From positions 62,001-126,000 of the forward strand of contig NZ_WWCT01000014.1 in NCBI RefSeq assembly GCF_009857605.1: 64,000 nt of DNA. Direction: 5' to 3'. The notes below the pieces were generated by a model. That model saw nothing but the letters and a program-made list of their open reading frames with translations. It had not been told where the DNA came from and did not search any database. Origin of the DNA: Duganella levis. Lineage in GTDB: Bacteria > Pseudomonadota > Gammaproteobacteria > Burkholderiales > Burkholderiaceae_D. Made by a program: the position numbers and the translations under genes. Every line of letters begins with the position of its first letter. Position 1 is the stretch's first letter. Positions 35,027-45,675 of this stretch are shown piece by piece.

Positions 35027-35809
35027 ATGCAACGCTTTAAGAAACGCCAGATCGAGATTCCCGCCGAAGGCGCCGCCATGCTGGCGGACGCCATCGGCCG
35101 CATCGCCCAGCCATCCCGCCGCGCCTTCCTGCAGCGCAGCCTGACGCTCGGCGGCCTGACCCTGCTCACCGGTTGCGCGCCCGACAACCAGGAAAGCATC
35201 GATGCGGCGCTGACCGGCATCTCGCGCTTTAACGACCGCGTCCAGGGGCTGCTGTTCGATCCCAACCGTCTGTCGCCGACCTATCCCGATTCCATGATCG
35301 CCCAGCCCTTCCCCTTCAACGCCTACTACGGCGAAGAGGAAATCCGCGAGGTCGATGGCGACAGCTGGCGGCTGGAACTGAGCGGCATGATCGCCGACCG
35401 CAAGCCATGGACGCTAGCCCAGCTGCGCGCCCTGCCCCAGCAGTCGCAAGTCACGCGCCACATCTGCGTCGAAGGCTGGAGCGCGATCGGCAAGTGGGGC
35501 GGCGTGCCGTTCTCGCATTTCCTGCGCCACGTGGGCGCGGACCTGAGCGCGAAATATGTCGGCTTCAAATGCGCCGACGACTACTTCACGAGTATCGACA
35601 TGGCCACCGCCCTGCATCCGCAAACGCTGATGGCGCTGAGCTATAACAACCAGACCCTGCCGCCACGCTATGGCTTTCCGATGAAGCTGCGCATGCCGAC
35701 CAAGCTGGGATACAAGAATCCGAAACACATCCAGGCCATCTTCGTCACCAATACCTACCCCGGCGGGTATTGGGAAGACCAGGGCTATAACTGGTTCGGC
35801 GGCAGTTGA
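35027..35809 (+). CDS. yedY1: Tat-exported molybdopterin oxidoreductase, YedY1 / MsrP-like
   Basis: 260 residues. A twin-arginine motif (SRRAFLQRS, about residues 26-34) and a hydrophobic stretch predict Tat export. The sulfite-oxidase-fold molybdopterin domain has the single Cys in THICVEGWSAIGKWGG (about residue 147), the molybdenum ligand, and GFPMKLRMPTKLGYKNPKHI. Its family reduces methionine sulfoxide in the periplasm. ATG 35027 is preferred over 35012 because GAGAG lies about 8 bases upstream. It follows yedZ1 by 22 bases and precedes the Met-rich mrpX gene. Confidence 0.87.
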   Translation: MQRFKKRQIEIPAEGAAMLADAIGRIAQPSRRAFLQRSLTLGGLTLLTGCAPDNQESIDAALTGISRFNDRVQGLLFDPNRLSPTYPDSMIAQPFPFNAYYGEEEIREVDGDSWRLELSGMIADRKPWTLAQLRALPQQSQVTRHICVEGWSAIGKWGGVPFSHFLRHVGADLSAKYVGFKCADDYFTSIDMATALHPQTLMALSYNNQTLPPRYGFPMKLRMPTKLGYKNPKHIQAIFVTNTYPGGYWEDQGYNWFGGS

Positions 35810-35863
35810 CCGCCATGCAGTAGCAGTACCCACGTTGTCTAATTTACTCACAGAGGAAACATC

Positions 35864-36094
35864 ATGAACAAAATCACCACCACCTTGATCGCCGCTTGCC
35901 TGATGATGTCCGGCGCCGTCTACGCCCAGGACGCGATGAAGAAAGAAGAGATGTCCAAGGACGCCATGGCCAAGGACGGCATGAAAAAAGATGCCATGAA
36001 AAAGCCGATGCACAAAGACAAAATGGCCAAGGACGAGATGAAAAAGGACGATATGAAGAAGGATGAGATGACCAAAGACACGATGAAAAAATAA
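35864..36094 (+). CDS. mrpX: Periplasmic methionine-rich MXKDX-repeat peptide, MrpX-like
   Basis: 76 residues: signal peptide (residues 1-22, YA-QD) then repeats of five residues, M-x-K-D-x, with 11 Met in about 54 mature residues, many Lys and Asp, and no Cys. In Azospira, MrpX is oxidised by hypochlorite at its Met residues and regenerated by YedY1/YedZ1 under SigF-NrsF control. All five parts are present here in one place, so the same role is inferred. GAGGAAAC before the ATG is a good SD. Confidence 0.88.
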   Translation: MNKITTTLIAACLMMSGAVYAQDAMKKEEMSKDAMAKDGMKKDAMKKPMHKDKMAKDEMKKDDMKKDEMTKDTMKK

Positions 36095-36101
36095 TGACTG
36101 C

Positions 36102-36121
36102 GCCCGGCCACCACGCCGGGC
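36102..36121 (+). other. Hairpin after mrpX
   Basis: GCCCGGC (36102-36108) pairs with GCCGGGC (36115-36121) around a 6-base loop. No T run follows, so it may stabilise the abundant mrpX message or partly attenuate the next gene, rather than terminate. Confidence 0.45.
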
Positions 36122-36138
36122 ACGCCTGAGAATCCGTC

Positions 36139-36480
36139 ATGTCATCATCCCTGACAGTTGCCGCTTCCGCGACCGCCTCGGCCGCCTCTACCGCTTATGG
36201 CGGAGGGGCGCCGTCCGCCACCAGTTTGCAGGCGCAGCTGGAGCGTTTTCAAAAGCAGTTGTCCGACTGCGTCAATTGCGCGTCCGCCAAAACACCGCAA
36301 GGCAAGTCGGATATTCAAGCCATCTCGGCCCGCATCAGCCAGATTGAACAGCGCATCGCTCAGGCACAGAATCGCCCCGACAACCAGGCTGCACCACAGC
36401 CGGCCTCGCAGGCAACCGCGCCGGCGGCGGCCTCATCCCCAACGACGGGCTATGGCAGCCTGATCGATGTCTTTGCCTGA
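36139..36480 (+). CDS. FlxA-like small coiled-coil protein
   Basis: 113 residues. The centre (SLQAQLERFQKQLSDCVNC...KSDIQAISARISQIEQRIAQAQ, about residues 29-78) is a heptad-like coiled coil with a C-x-x-C pair, the FlxA-like family pattern. An Ala/Ser-rich N-terminus and a Pro/Ala/Gln-rich tail flank it. No signal peptide is certain. Function unknown. It lies 44 bases after mrpX and may be read through from it. Confidence 0.65.
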   Translation: MSSSLTVAASATASAASTAYGGGAPSATSLQAQLERFQKQLSDCVNCASAKTPQGKSDIQAISARISQIEQRIAQAQNRPDNQAAPQPASQATAPAAASSPTTGYGSLIDVFA

Positions 36481-36609
36481 AACGGACGCACCCGCCGCAT
36501 AGACAAACTTGCATCCAACTCATCATTGACTTAGAATTCAAGACTGTTGCTTTCTGCTGGCGCCTGACCGGTTCGCCACCTTCCCATGCAAGATTCTTTA
36601 CGGTGACCC

Positions 36610-37890
36610 TTGGATACCGTGCCCCTTTGGGTGCAATTACTTGCACTCTTCTTCCTGATCCTGTGTTCAGCCTTCTTCGCGATGGCGGAAACCGCTTTGA
36701 TGGCGGCCAATCGCTATCGCCTGCGCCATGAAGCCAAACGCGGCAGCCGTCGCGCCATCACCACGCTGTGGCTGCTGGACCGCACCGACAAGCTGCTGTC
36801 GCTGGTACTGATCGCCAATACGCTGTTCAACGCCGCCGCCACCGCGCTGGTCACCTCGCTGGCCATCCAGACTTTCGGCCACGACGACAACGTCATCACC
36901 ATTTCCACCGGCGTAGTGGCTTTCCTGCTGATCGTGTTCGCCGAGATTTCGCCGAAAGTCATCGGCGCCACCTTCCCGGAAAAAATCGCGCTGCCGACCA
37001 GCATGATCCTGAAGCCGCTGATGGCGCTGGCCAAGCCGATGATCTGGTTCGTCAACCTGTTCGTGTCGCAGCTGCTGAAAGTGTTCGGCATCAAGGCCGG
37101 CTCGCACGCGCACGACCCGCGCCTGTCGCCGGAAGAGTTGCGTTCGATCGTGCTGGAGGGGGGCAATTTCATCCCCCAAAAGCACAAGAGCATCCTGCTC
37201 AACCTGTTCGACCTGGAGACCGTCTCGGTCGAAGACATCATGACGCCGCGCGCGCAGGTCGAGGCACTGAATCTGGAATTACCGGTCGAAGAAATCAAGC
37301 GCGAGCTGACTACCTGCTACCACAACAAGCTGCCCGTCTACGAAGGCGAGATCAACCGCATCGTCGGCATCCTGCACGTGCGCAAGGCGGTGGCGCTGCT
37401 GAACCAGGAAGAAGAGCTGACCATCGAGCACTTCCGCGAACTGCTGACCACGCCCTACTTCATTCCGCAGGACACCCGTTTGTTCACCCAGCTTCAGTAT
37501 TTCCAGGAGAACAAGGAACGGCTCGGCATCATCGTCGACGAATACGGCGAGGTGCAGGGCCTGGTCACGCTGGACGACATCATCGAAGAAATGATTGGCG
37601 AATTCACCACGTCCACGCCGGGCGCCGCCAAAGCCGACAGCTTCGGCTGGGACGCCAACGGCGAATGCCTGCTGGACGGCGCCACCCCGCTGCGCGACGT
37701 CAACAAGCGCCTCGGCCTGTCCTTCCCCCTCGACGGTCCCAAGACCTTGAACGGCATGCTGCTGGAACTGTTGCAAGAAATTCCAGACGCGCCGATCAGC
37801 ATCAAGGTCGACCAGTGCATCATTGAAGTGGTGCAAGTGCACGACCAGGCCATCAAAGTCGTCAAATTGCGACGCCCACCCGGCCACTAG
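36610..37890 (+). CDS. CNNM/CorC-type membrane protein (DUF21-CBS-CorC_HlyC)
   Basis: 426 residues. A DUF21 domain with four membrane helices (about residues 1-190, AMAETALMAANRYRLR; EISPKVIGATFPEKIA) is followed by paired CBS domains (about 200-330, VEDIMTPRAQVEAL; GIIVDEYGEVQGLVTLDDIIEEMIGEF) and a C-terminal CorC_HlyC domain. The family is linked to Mg2+/Co2+ efflux. The start is TTG at 36610; GTG at 36619 is an alternative, and neither has a clear SD. The 129 bases before it hold no gene. Confidence 0.9.
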   Translation: MDTVPLWVQLLALFFLILCSAFFAMAETALMAANRYRLRHEAKRGSRRAITTLWLLDRTDKLLSLVLIANTLFNAAATALVTSLAIQTFGHDDNVITISTGVVAFLLIVFAEISPKVIGATFPEKIALPTSMILKPLMALAKPMIWFVNLFVSQLLKVFGIKAGSHAHDPRLSPEELRSIVLEGGNFIPQKHKSILLNLFDLETVSVEDIMTPRAQVEALNLELPVEEIKRELTTCYHNKLPVYEGEINRIVGILHVRKAVALLNQEEELTIEHFRELLTTPYFIPQDTRLFTQLQYFQENKERLGIIVDEYGEVQGLVTLDDIIEEMIGEFTTSTPGAAKADSFGWDANGECLLDGATPLRDVNKRLGLSFPLDGPKTLNGMLLELLQEIPDAPISIKVDQCIIEVVQVHDQAIKVVKLRRPPGH

Positions 37891-38021
37891 CACCGGTAAA
37901 ACCACGCAAACGCGTGGGCGGGCGCAACAGAGCGGAGTAAAATCGGTTAAGCGGGCTTTACAAAAATAATGCCTGAGAGCATGATTGTGAGATTGCCTCC
38001 TCCAACCTGACCGACGCTTCT

Positions 38022-39752
<1,731 letters not shown>

Positions 39753-39764
39753 CGGGACAAGATC

Positions 39765-40988
39765 ATGGCACTATCGCGCAGCGCGGGCAATCAGGTCAAG
39801 GAATCGGTCTTCGCCTGGGAAGGCAAGGACAAAACCGGCAAGACCGTGCGCGGCGAACTGCGCGCCGGCGGCGAAGCAGTGGTCAACGTCACGCTGCGCC
39901 GCCAGGGCATCATGGTCACCAAGGTCAAGAAGAAGGTGTACCGCTCGGGCAAGAAAGTCACCGACAAGGACATCACGCTTTTCACGCGCCAGTTGGCGAC
40001 GATGATGAAAGCCGGCGTGCCGCTGCTGCAATCGTTCGACATCGTCGGCAAGGGCCACGCCAATCCATCGGTCTCCAAACTGGTGATGGACTTGCGCGCC
40101 GATATCGAAACCGGCACCAGCCTCAACCAGGCATTCCGCAAGTTCCCGCTGTATTTCGATCCGCTGTTCTGCAACCTGGTGGGCGCCGGCGAACAGGCCG
40201 GCATCCTGGAAGACCTGCTGACGCGGCTGGCGATCTACAAGGAAAAGACGATCGCCATCAAGGCCAAGATCAAGTCGGCCCTGACCTATCCGGTGTCGAT
40301 CCTGGCGGTGGCCTTCCTGGTCACGGCGGTGATCATGATCTGGGTGGTGCCGGCCTTCAAGGAAGTGTTCACCAGTTTCGGCGCCAACCTGCCGGCGCCG
40401 ACGCTGTTCGTGATGGCGCTGTCGGAATTCTTCGTCAAATGGTGGTACATCATCTTCGGCGGCCTGTTCGCCTCCATTTATTTCTTCTTCCGTGCCTGGC
40501 AGCGCTCGCTGCAAATGCAGCGCTTCATGGACAAACTGCTGCTGCGGCTGCCGGTGTTTGGCGAAGTCATTCGCAAAGCCACCATCGCCCGCTGGACCCG
40601 TACGCTGTCGACCATGTTCGCGGCCGGCGTGCCGCTGGTGGAGTCGCTGGACTCGGTCGGCGGCGCGGCCGGCAACGCCGTCTACCTGGACGCCACGCGC
40701 AAGATCCAGACCGAAGTCAGCACCGGCACCAGCCTGACCGTGGCGATGCAGAACGCCGACGTGTTCCCCAACATGGTTACGCAGATGGTCTCCATCGGCG
40801 AAGAGTCCGGTTCGCTGGACGCCATGCTGGGCAAGGTGGCCGATTTCTACGAAGACGAAGTGGACGAAGCCGTGGCGTCGCTGTCGGCGCTGATGGAGCC
40901 GGCCATCATGGTCATCCTGGGCGTGCTGATCGGCGGCCTGGTGGTGGCCATGTACCTGCCGATCTTCAAGCTAGGCGCGGTGGTCTGA
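39765..40988 (+). CDS. pilC: Type IV pilus inner-membrane platform protein PilC
   Basis: 407 residues. Two GspF/T2SSF domains (about residues 70-195 and 275-395), each followed by a membrane helix: FTRQLATMMKAGVPLLQSFDIV and RWTRTLSTMFAAGVPLVESLDSV are the mirrored starts, and VTQMVSIGEESGSLDAML is the second-domain signature. It anchors PilB to the membrane. Its 3' end overlaps a convergent histidine-kinase-like gene by 18 bases, which separates it from pilD. Confidence 0.95.
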   Translation: MALSRSAGNQVKESVFAWEGKDKTGKTVRGELRAGGEAVVNVTLRRQGIMVTKVKKKVYRSGKKVTDKDITLFTRQLATMMKAGVPLLQSFDIVGKGHANPSVSKLVMDLRADIETGTSLNQAFRKFPLYFDPLFCNLVGAGEQAGILEDLLTRLAIYKEKTIAIKAKIKSALTYPVSILAVAFLVTAVIMIWVVPAFKEVFTSFGANLPAPTLFVMALSEFFVKWWYIIFGGLFASIYFFFRAWQRSLQMQRFMDKLLLRLPVFGEVIRKATIARWTRTLSTMFAAGVPLVESLDSVGGAAGNAVYLDATRKIQTEVSTGTSLTVAMQNADVFPNMVTQMVSIGEESGSLDAMLGKVADFYEDEVDEAVASLSALMEPAIMVILGVLIGGLVVAMYLPIFKLGAVV

Positions 40989-41783
40989 CGGATGCAGCCA
41001 TGCCGCCAGCCGGTGGCGCCAGCCCAGCTGGCGCGGCGTCTGGTAGCACACGGCGCCGGGCACCTTGATCACCAGCTCGGTGCCCTGCTCCGGCAAGGTC
41101 AGCACGTCGACCGTGCCGGACAGCCGCGCGGCCCGCTCGCGCATCGCTGCCAGCCCGGCCAGCAGCGTCGCAGTAGCGGTGCCGTTGTCGCGCACATACA
41201 CTGAAAAGAACTCGCAGCCGTACACCAGCTCCAGCTCGACGTTGCTGGCTTGGGTGTGCTGGAACGCGTGGTACAGTGCTTCGCGGGCGATGGCGTACAG
41301 GTCTTCGCTGCGGTCGCCGTTAAGCGGTGTCGGCCGGCCGCTGACGATCATGCTGAACGGGATGCCGAAATTGTCCTGCAGCGACTGGCCGATAGCGGCC
41401 AATGCCTGGCTCAACTTATCGCCGTAGACCACCGGCACGCGTAGCGCCAGGATCTGGTGCCGGCCCTCGGCCAACACGTCGTCGGCCTGGTCGAGGATGT
41501 TGTCGATGGTGGCGCGCTCGGGGCTGTCGACCGCCAGCCGGTGGCCGACGCCCTGGAAGCGCAAGATCATGCCTTGCATGCTTTGCAGCAGCGTGTCGTG
41601 CAGACTGGCGGCCACGCGCTCCCGTTCCGCCAGCTGGCGCAGACGGTCTTCGTAGACGCGCCGCGCGCGCCGCCAACGCAGCAGCCCGGCGACGCCCAGC
41701 GCCACACAGGTTAATAGTAGCCCGAGCAGCAAAATAATAGGTGACGACAAGATTTGCTCCGAGCGTATAAACGGAGCAACCAC
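40971..41783 (-). CDS. Sensorless, degenerate NarL-type histidine kinase
   Basis: 270 residues. One membrane helix (about residues 12-35), then a HisKA_3 dimerisation domain with the phospho-acceptor His in ASLHDTLLQSMQ (about residue 58) and a HATPase domain. The usual ATP-site residues are damaged: the N-box reads ALYHAFQH (His where Asn should bind Mg2+), and the G-box is shortened to DNGTATATLLAGLAAM. No sensor domain precedes the helix and an in-frame stop lies 9 codons before the GTG start. No response regulator is adjacent. It may be a pseudokinase or a remnant. Confidence 0.75.
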   Translation of the reverse strand: MVAPFIRSEQILSSPIILLLGLLLTCVALGVAGLLRWRRARRVYEDRLRQLAERERVAASLHDTLLQSMQGMILRFQGVGHRLAVDSPERATIDNILDQADDVLAEGRHQILALRVPVVYGDKLSQALAAIGQSLQDNFGIPFSMIVSGRPTPLNGDRSEDLYAIAREALYHAFQHTQASNVELELVYGCEFFSVYVRDNGTATATLLAGLAAMRERAARLSGTVDVLTLPEQGTELVIKVPGAVCYQTPRQLGWRHRLAAWLHPSDHRA

Positions 41784-41905
41784 CTTGCCATTGAACCAAT
41801 GTTTTGACTATCTCCCGGACGGGGTAGTGCAATCAAAAAAGCAGGTGCAATGTTGCAGCAATGCTTTACACTGGGCGCCTGATCATTCACGCTTGTTGAC
41901 GCCCC

Positions 41906-42778
41906 ATGCTGCAATCGACCCTGCTGTTTGCCCCTGCTGGCGACCTGGCCATCAGTCTCATCGCCGGTTTGTTCGGCCTGCTGTTCGGCAGTTTCCTCAA
42001 CGTCGTGATTCACCGCCTGCCTATCATGATGCAGCGCGAATCGGACAATTATGTGGCGGAAGAAAGCAACAAGCCGCTGCCGCACACCACCCGCTACAAC
42101 CTGATGGTGCCGCGCTCGGCCTGCCCGCATTGCCAGCACCAGATCACCGCCATGGAAAACATCCCGGTGATCAGCTGGCTTGCGCTGCGCGGCAAATGCA
42201 GCAACTGCAAGGCGCCGATTTCACCGCGCTATCCGCTGGTCGAACTGATGACCGGCGCGCTGTCGGCGCTGGTCATCTGGCGCTTCGGCAGCGGCTGGTC
42301 CGGCCTGGCCGGGCTGCTGTTCCTGTACCTGCTGATCGCCCTCACCTTCATCGACGCCGACACCCAGCTGCTGCCGGACGACCTGACCTATCCGCTGCTG
42401 TGGGCCGGCCTGCTGATGAACGTCAACGGCACCTACGTGCCGCTGCAGGAGGCGGTGATCGGCGCGGCGGTCGGCTACCTGGCGCTGTGGGCGGTGTACT
42501 GGCTGTTCAAGCTGGCTACCGGCAAGGAAGGCATGGGCTATGGCGACTTCAAGCTGCTGGCGGCGCTCGGCGCGTGGATGGGCTGGACCATGCTGCCGGC
42601 CATCATCCTGCTGTCGTCGGTGGTCGGCGCGGTGGTCGGCATCGGCCTGATCGTGTTTGCCAAGCGCGGCCGCAATAATCCGATTCCGTTCGGTCCCTAC
42701 CTGGCGGCGGCCGGCCTGATCGCCATGCTGTACGGCGCGCCGCTGACCGCGCTCACCATGGGCATCGTCCATCCATGA
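41906..42778 (+). CDS. pilD: Prepilin peptidase / N-methyltransferase PilD
   Basis: 290 residues, bitopic leader peptidase with about eight membrane helices. The N-terminal [12 protein letters not shown] and the zinc pair CPHCQ...CSNCKAPIS (about residues 72-97) belong to the methyltransferase part. The peptidase Asp residues lie in [11 protein letters not shown] and [14 protein letters not shown] (GxGD). It cleaves and methylates type IV prepilins. Its last 4 bases overlap coaE. Confidence 0.95.
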   Translation: MLQSTLLFAPAGDLAISLIAGLFGLLFGSFLNVVIHRLPIMMQRESDNYVAEESNKPLPHTTRYNLMVPRSACPHCQHQITAMENIPVISWLALRGKCSNCKAPISPRYPLVELMTGALSALVIWRFGSGWSGLAGLLFLYLLIALTFIDADTQLLPDDLTYPLLWAGLLMNVNGTYVPLQEAVIGAAVGYLALWAVYWLFKLATGKEGMGYGDFKLLAALGAWMGWTMLPAIILLSSVVGAVVGIGLIVFAKRGRNNPIPFGPYLAAAGLIAMLYGAPLTALTMGIVHP

Positions 42779-43383
42779 GCAGCGTCCCGTTTGCCGTGGG
42801 CCTGACCGGCGGCATCGGCAGCGGCAAGAGCACCGTGGCCGACATGTTTGCGGCGCGCGGCGCCACCATCGTCGACACCGACCTCATCGCCCACAGCATG
42901 ACCGCGCCGCAGGGTCCGGCCATGCCGGCCATCGTCGCCGAATTCGGCGCCGCGTTTGCCGACGCCAGCGGCGCCATGGACCGCGCCCGCATGCGCGAAC
43001 TGGTATTCAGCGACGCCGGCGCCAAGGCGCGGCTGGAAGCCATCCTGCATCCGCGCATCCGCGACGCCGCGCTGGCCGCCGGCGCGGCCGCCACCGGCGC
43101 CTACGTCATCTACGCGGTGCCGCTGCTGATCGAATCGGGCACGTGGCGTGCGCGGGTCACGCGCGTGCTGGCGGTAGACTGCGAGGAGCAGGTGCAAATT
43201 GCCCGCGTGATGGCGCGTAACAATTTGCCGGAAGCCCAGGTCCGCGCCATCATGGCGGCGCAGGTGAGCCGGGCGCAAAGGTTGGCGGCGGCGGACGATG
43301 TCATTGTCAATAATGCAGGAATCGCGGAGTTGGAGGCCCAAGTCGAGCGTTTACATGCCTTATATCTGCAAATTCGCTGGTAA
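42775..43383 (+). CDS. coaE: Dephospho-CoA kinase
   Basis: 202 residues. P-loop [17 protein letters not shown] (residues 9-25), then [11 protein letters not shown] and the LID/CoA region [20 protein letters not shown]. It phosphorylates dephospho-CoA at the 3' position, the last CoA step. It overlaps pilD by 4 bases (ATGA), a standard betaproteobacterial arrangement of pilD-coaE-zapD. Confidence 0.95.
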   Translation: MSSVPFAVGLTGGIGSGKSTVADMFAARGATIVDTDLIAHSMTAPQGPAMPAIVAEFGAAFADASGAMDRARMRELVFSDAGAKARLEAILHPRIRDAALAAGAAATGAYVIYAVPLLIESGTWRARVTRVLAVDCEEQVQIARVMARNNLPEAQVRAIMAAQVSRAQRLAAADDVIVNNAGIAELEAQVERLHALYLQIRW

Positions 43384-43484
43384 TTTCGCAGATTAGGGCA
43401 ATAATGCCTTCGCAACGTTTGTAATTTTGCTTGGCTTGCTTCAAAATCACGAGAATTCAGGTCCATCTATAGAGGGATGTTATT

Positions 43485-44240
43485 TTGATCGTCTACGAAT
43501 ATCCTTTCAACGAGCGCATCCGCACGTTGCTGCGCCTGGAGGATTTGTACGAGAAATTCAAGTTCTTTGTGCATCAAGAACATCCGATGCAGCACCACGT
43601 CGCGCTGTCCACCATCTTCGACATGCTGGAAGTCGCCGGCCGCGCCGATCTGAAATCCGACCTGCTGCAAGAACTGGAGCGCCAGCGCCAAACGCTGCTG
43701 GGCTACCGCATGAATCCCAACGTGGCGCCCGAGATGCTGGATGCGATCCTGTCCGAAGTGGACGGCGTCAGCAGCGCATTGGTGGCGGCGCAGGGCAAGA
43801 CCGGCCAGAACGTGCGCGACAACGAATGGCTGATGAGCATCCGCGGCCGCACCATCATTCCCGGCGGCGCTTGCGAGTTTGATTTGCCGTCGTACTACGC
43901 CTGGCAGCAGCGTCCGGCCGAGGCCCGCTTTAACGACATCATTACCTGGTTCACCCCGCTGGCGCCGCTGTTTGACGCGCTGGCCCTGGTATTGCGCTTG
44001 CTGCGCGATTCGGGCGGTCCGGTGAAGATGATCGCAGTGGCCGGCAGCTATCAGCAGATGTTGCAGGGCAAGGTGTATCAGATGCTGCGCCTGACCCTGG
44101 ATGCGTCGCAGGGCGCGATTCCGGAGATTTCGGCCAACAAGTATATGTTGTGGGTGCGCTTTACATCGCAAGGCGGCGACCTGAAACCCAAGCCGCTGGA
44201 AGATGATGTACCATTCGAGCTCACGCTTTGTAACTTCTAA
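43485..44240 (+). CDS. zapD: Cell division protein ZapD
   Basis: 251 residues. [27 protein letters not shown] at the N-terminus and the beta-barrel segments [25 protein letters not shown] and [12 protein letters not shown] are diagnostic of ZapD, which crosslinks FtsZ filaments at midcell. The start is the unusual codon TTG at 43485, supported by GAGGG 8 bases upstream; no in-frame ATG precedes the conserved N-terminus. It is 101 bases after coaE and 11 bases before yacG. Confidence 0.95.
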   Translation: MIVYEYPFNERIRTLLRLEDLYEKFKFFVHQEHPMQHHVALSTIFDMLEVAGRADLKSDLLQELERQRQTLLGYRMNPNVAPEMLDAILSEVDGVSSALVAAQGKTGQNVRDNEWLMSIRGRTIIPGGACEFDLPSYYAWQQRPAEARFNDIITWFTPLAPLFDALALVLRLLRDSGGPVKMIAVAGSYQQMLQGKVYQMLRLTLDASQGAIPEISANKYMLWVRFTSQGGDLKPKPLEDDVPFELTLCNF

Positions 44241-44251
44241 CGTACGCTCTC

Positions 44252-44425
44252 ATGACCACTGTTGTTGAATGCCCGACCTGCTCCGCCAAAGTTGAGTGGA
44301 AACCGGAAAACAAGTTCCGCCCGTTCTGCTCGGAACGCTGCAAAAAGATCGACCTTGGCGCCTGGGCTGAGGAAAAGTATGCGATTCCTGCAGCCCCGCC
44401 AAAAGACCCTCACGAAGAAGAGTAA
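44252..44425 (+). CDS. yacG: DNA gyrase inhibitor YacG
   Basis: 57 residues. Four zinc-binding Cys: C7 and C10 (ECPTC), C26 and C30 (FCSERC), then [16 protein letters not shown], the YacG pattern. YacG binds GyrB and blocks DNA binding. It follows zapD by 11 bases. Its last 16 bases overlap the convergent Nudix gene. Confidence 0.93.
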   Translation: MTTVVECPTCSAKVEWKPENKFRPFCSERCKKIDLGAWAEEKYAIPAAPPKDPHEEE

Positions 44426-44808
44426 CGCACCTGCTCCAGCCACTCCAGCAATGGAATTGTGGCTGGCAGCAGCGGCTCCACTCCCACCGCGCCCTGCCAT
44501 GCAAACGCTTGCCCTTCCAGGCTTTGCGGTTCGCCCGACCAGTCGCGGCTGATGTAGAAATGCAGCCGCACATGCGCATGCGGATACACGTATTCCACGC
44601 CGCACCACTCCTCGGCGCTGTGAATCTGCAAGCCGAGTTCCTCGACAAACTCGCGCTTCAGCGCTTCCAGTATCGTCTCGCCCGGATCGACTTTACCGCC
44701 CGGGAATTCCCAGTAACCGTCATACGGCTTGCCGGCCGGACGCTGGCCCAGCAGCACATCGCCATTCGGCTTGACCAGAATACCTACTGCGACATCGACC
44801 GGCTTCAT
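44410..44808 (-). CDS. MutT-type Nudix hydrolase (8-oxo-dGTP diphosphatase-like)
   Basis: 132 residues. The Nudix box [23 protein letters not shown] (about residues 37-59) fits GX5EX7REUXEEXGU closely, and [13 protein letters not shown] precedes it as in Mut[13 protein letters not shown] at 44808 is used as start: its ATG overlaps the upstream ATPase stop by 4 bases. Likely cleans oxidised dGTP from the nucleotide pool. Conserved next to the DUF815 ATPase and argJ. Confidence 0.92.
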   Translation of the reverse strand: MKPVDVAVGILVKPNGDVLLGQRPAGKPYDGYWEFPGGKVDPGETILEALKREFVEELGLQIHSAEEWCGVEYVYPHAHVRLHFYISRDWSGEPQSLEGQAFAWQGAVGVEPLLPATIPLLEWLEQVRYSSS

Positions 44809-45674
44809 GCCAGCTTCCCCGCGTAATCCTTGGCGAACTGCCACGCCACGCGTCCCGAGCGCGAACCGCGCTGCAAGGCCCAGCGTAAGGCATCGCCACG
44901 CGCCGCCTCGATCTGCGCCTCGGTGCAACCCAGCGACGCCAGCCAGTGACCCACAATCGCCAGGTAATCATCCTGCCGGAACGGATAGAACGTCAGCCAC
45001 AAGCCAAAACGCTCGGACAGCGAAATCTTTTCCTCCACCGTCTCGCCCGGATGCAGGTCGCCGTTCTCGTCGTGCTTGTACGTCATGTTGTCGGACATGC
45101 GCTCCGGCAGCAGGTGACGGCGGTTCGAGGTCGCGTAAATCAGCACATTGTCCGACTGCGCCGAGATGCTGCCGTCCAGCGCCACCTTCAGCGCCTTGTA
45201 GCCGCTCTCGCCCTCTTCAAACGACAGGTCGTCGCAGAAGATGATGAAACGCTCCGGCCGCGCCGCCACCAGGTCGACGATGTCCGGCAACTCGGCCAGG
45301 TCGGCCTTGTCCACCTCGATCAGGCGCAGGCCGTCCTTGGCGAACTGGTTCAGGCAAGCCTTGATCAGCGACGACTTGCCGGTGCCGCGCGCGCCGGTCA
45401 GCAGCACGTTGTTGGCCGGCTTGCCCGCCACGAACTGGCGGGTGTTCTGCTCAATCTGCTCTTTCTGCGGACCGATGTGCTGCAAGTCGTCCAGCGCAAT
45501 GCTGGACACGTGCGCCACCGCCTGCAGATAGCTCGGGCCATTGGCGCGCTTGCGCCAGCGGAATGCAAAGCCACGCTCCCACTCGGGCTGCGGCGCAGCC
45601 GGCGGCAAGATGGCTTCCACGCGCGCCAGCAGCGCTTCGGCGCGCGCAAGGAATTGGTCGAGGGCGGCCGACAT
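44805..45674 (-). CDS. DUF815 family P-loop ATPase
   Basis: 289 residues. The AAA-like core has Walker A LLTGARGTGKSSLIKA (about residues 92-107), Walker B RFIIFCDDLSFEEGE and the sensor region YATSNRRHLLPERM, with the late SERFGLWLTFYPF segment typical of DUF815. Role in the cell unknown. It lies between argJ (1 base after the argJ stop in transcription order) and the Nudix gene, with which it overlaps by 4 bases. Confidence 0.92.
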   Translation of the reverse strand: MSAALDQFLARAEALLARVEAILPPAAPQPEWERGFAFRWRKRANGPSYLQAVAHVSSIALDDLQHIGPQKEQIEQNTRQFVAGKPANNVLLTGARGTGKSSLIKACLNQFAKDGLRLIEVDKADLAELPDIVDLVAARPERFIIFCDDLSFEEGESGYKALKVALDGSISAQSDNVLIYATSNRRHLLPERMSDNMTYKHDENGDLHPGETVEEKISLSERFGLWLTFYPFRQDDYLAIVGHWLASLGCTEAQIEAARGDALRWALQRGSRSGRVAWQFAKDYAGKLA

Positions 45675-45675
45675 C

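Noticed and set aside
36158..36463. Alternative plus-strand frame overlapping the FlxA-like gene
   Set aside because: Its product is Arg/Pro-rich with no pattern, while the chosen frame has a coiled coil and FlxA-like features.
43427..43882. An ATG-started frame overlapping zapD
   Set aside because: ZapD is clearly recognised from the TTG at 43485 with a good SD; the other frame is a shadow.
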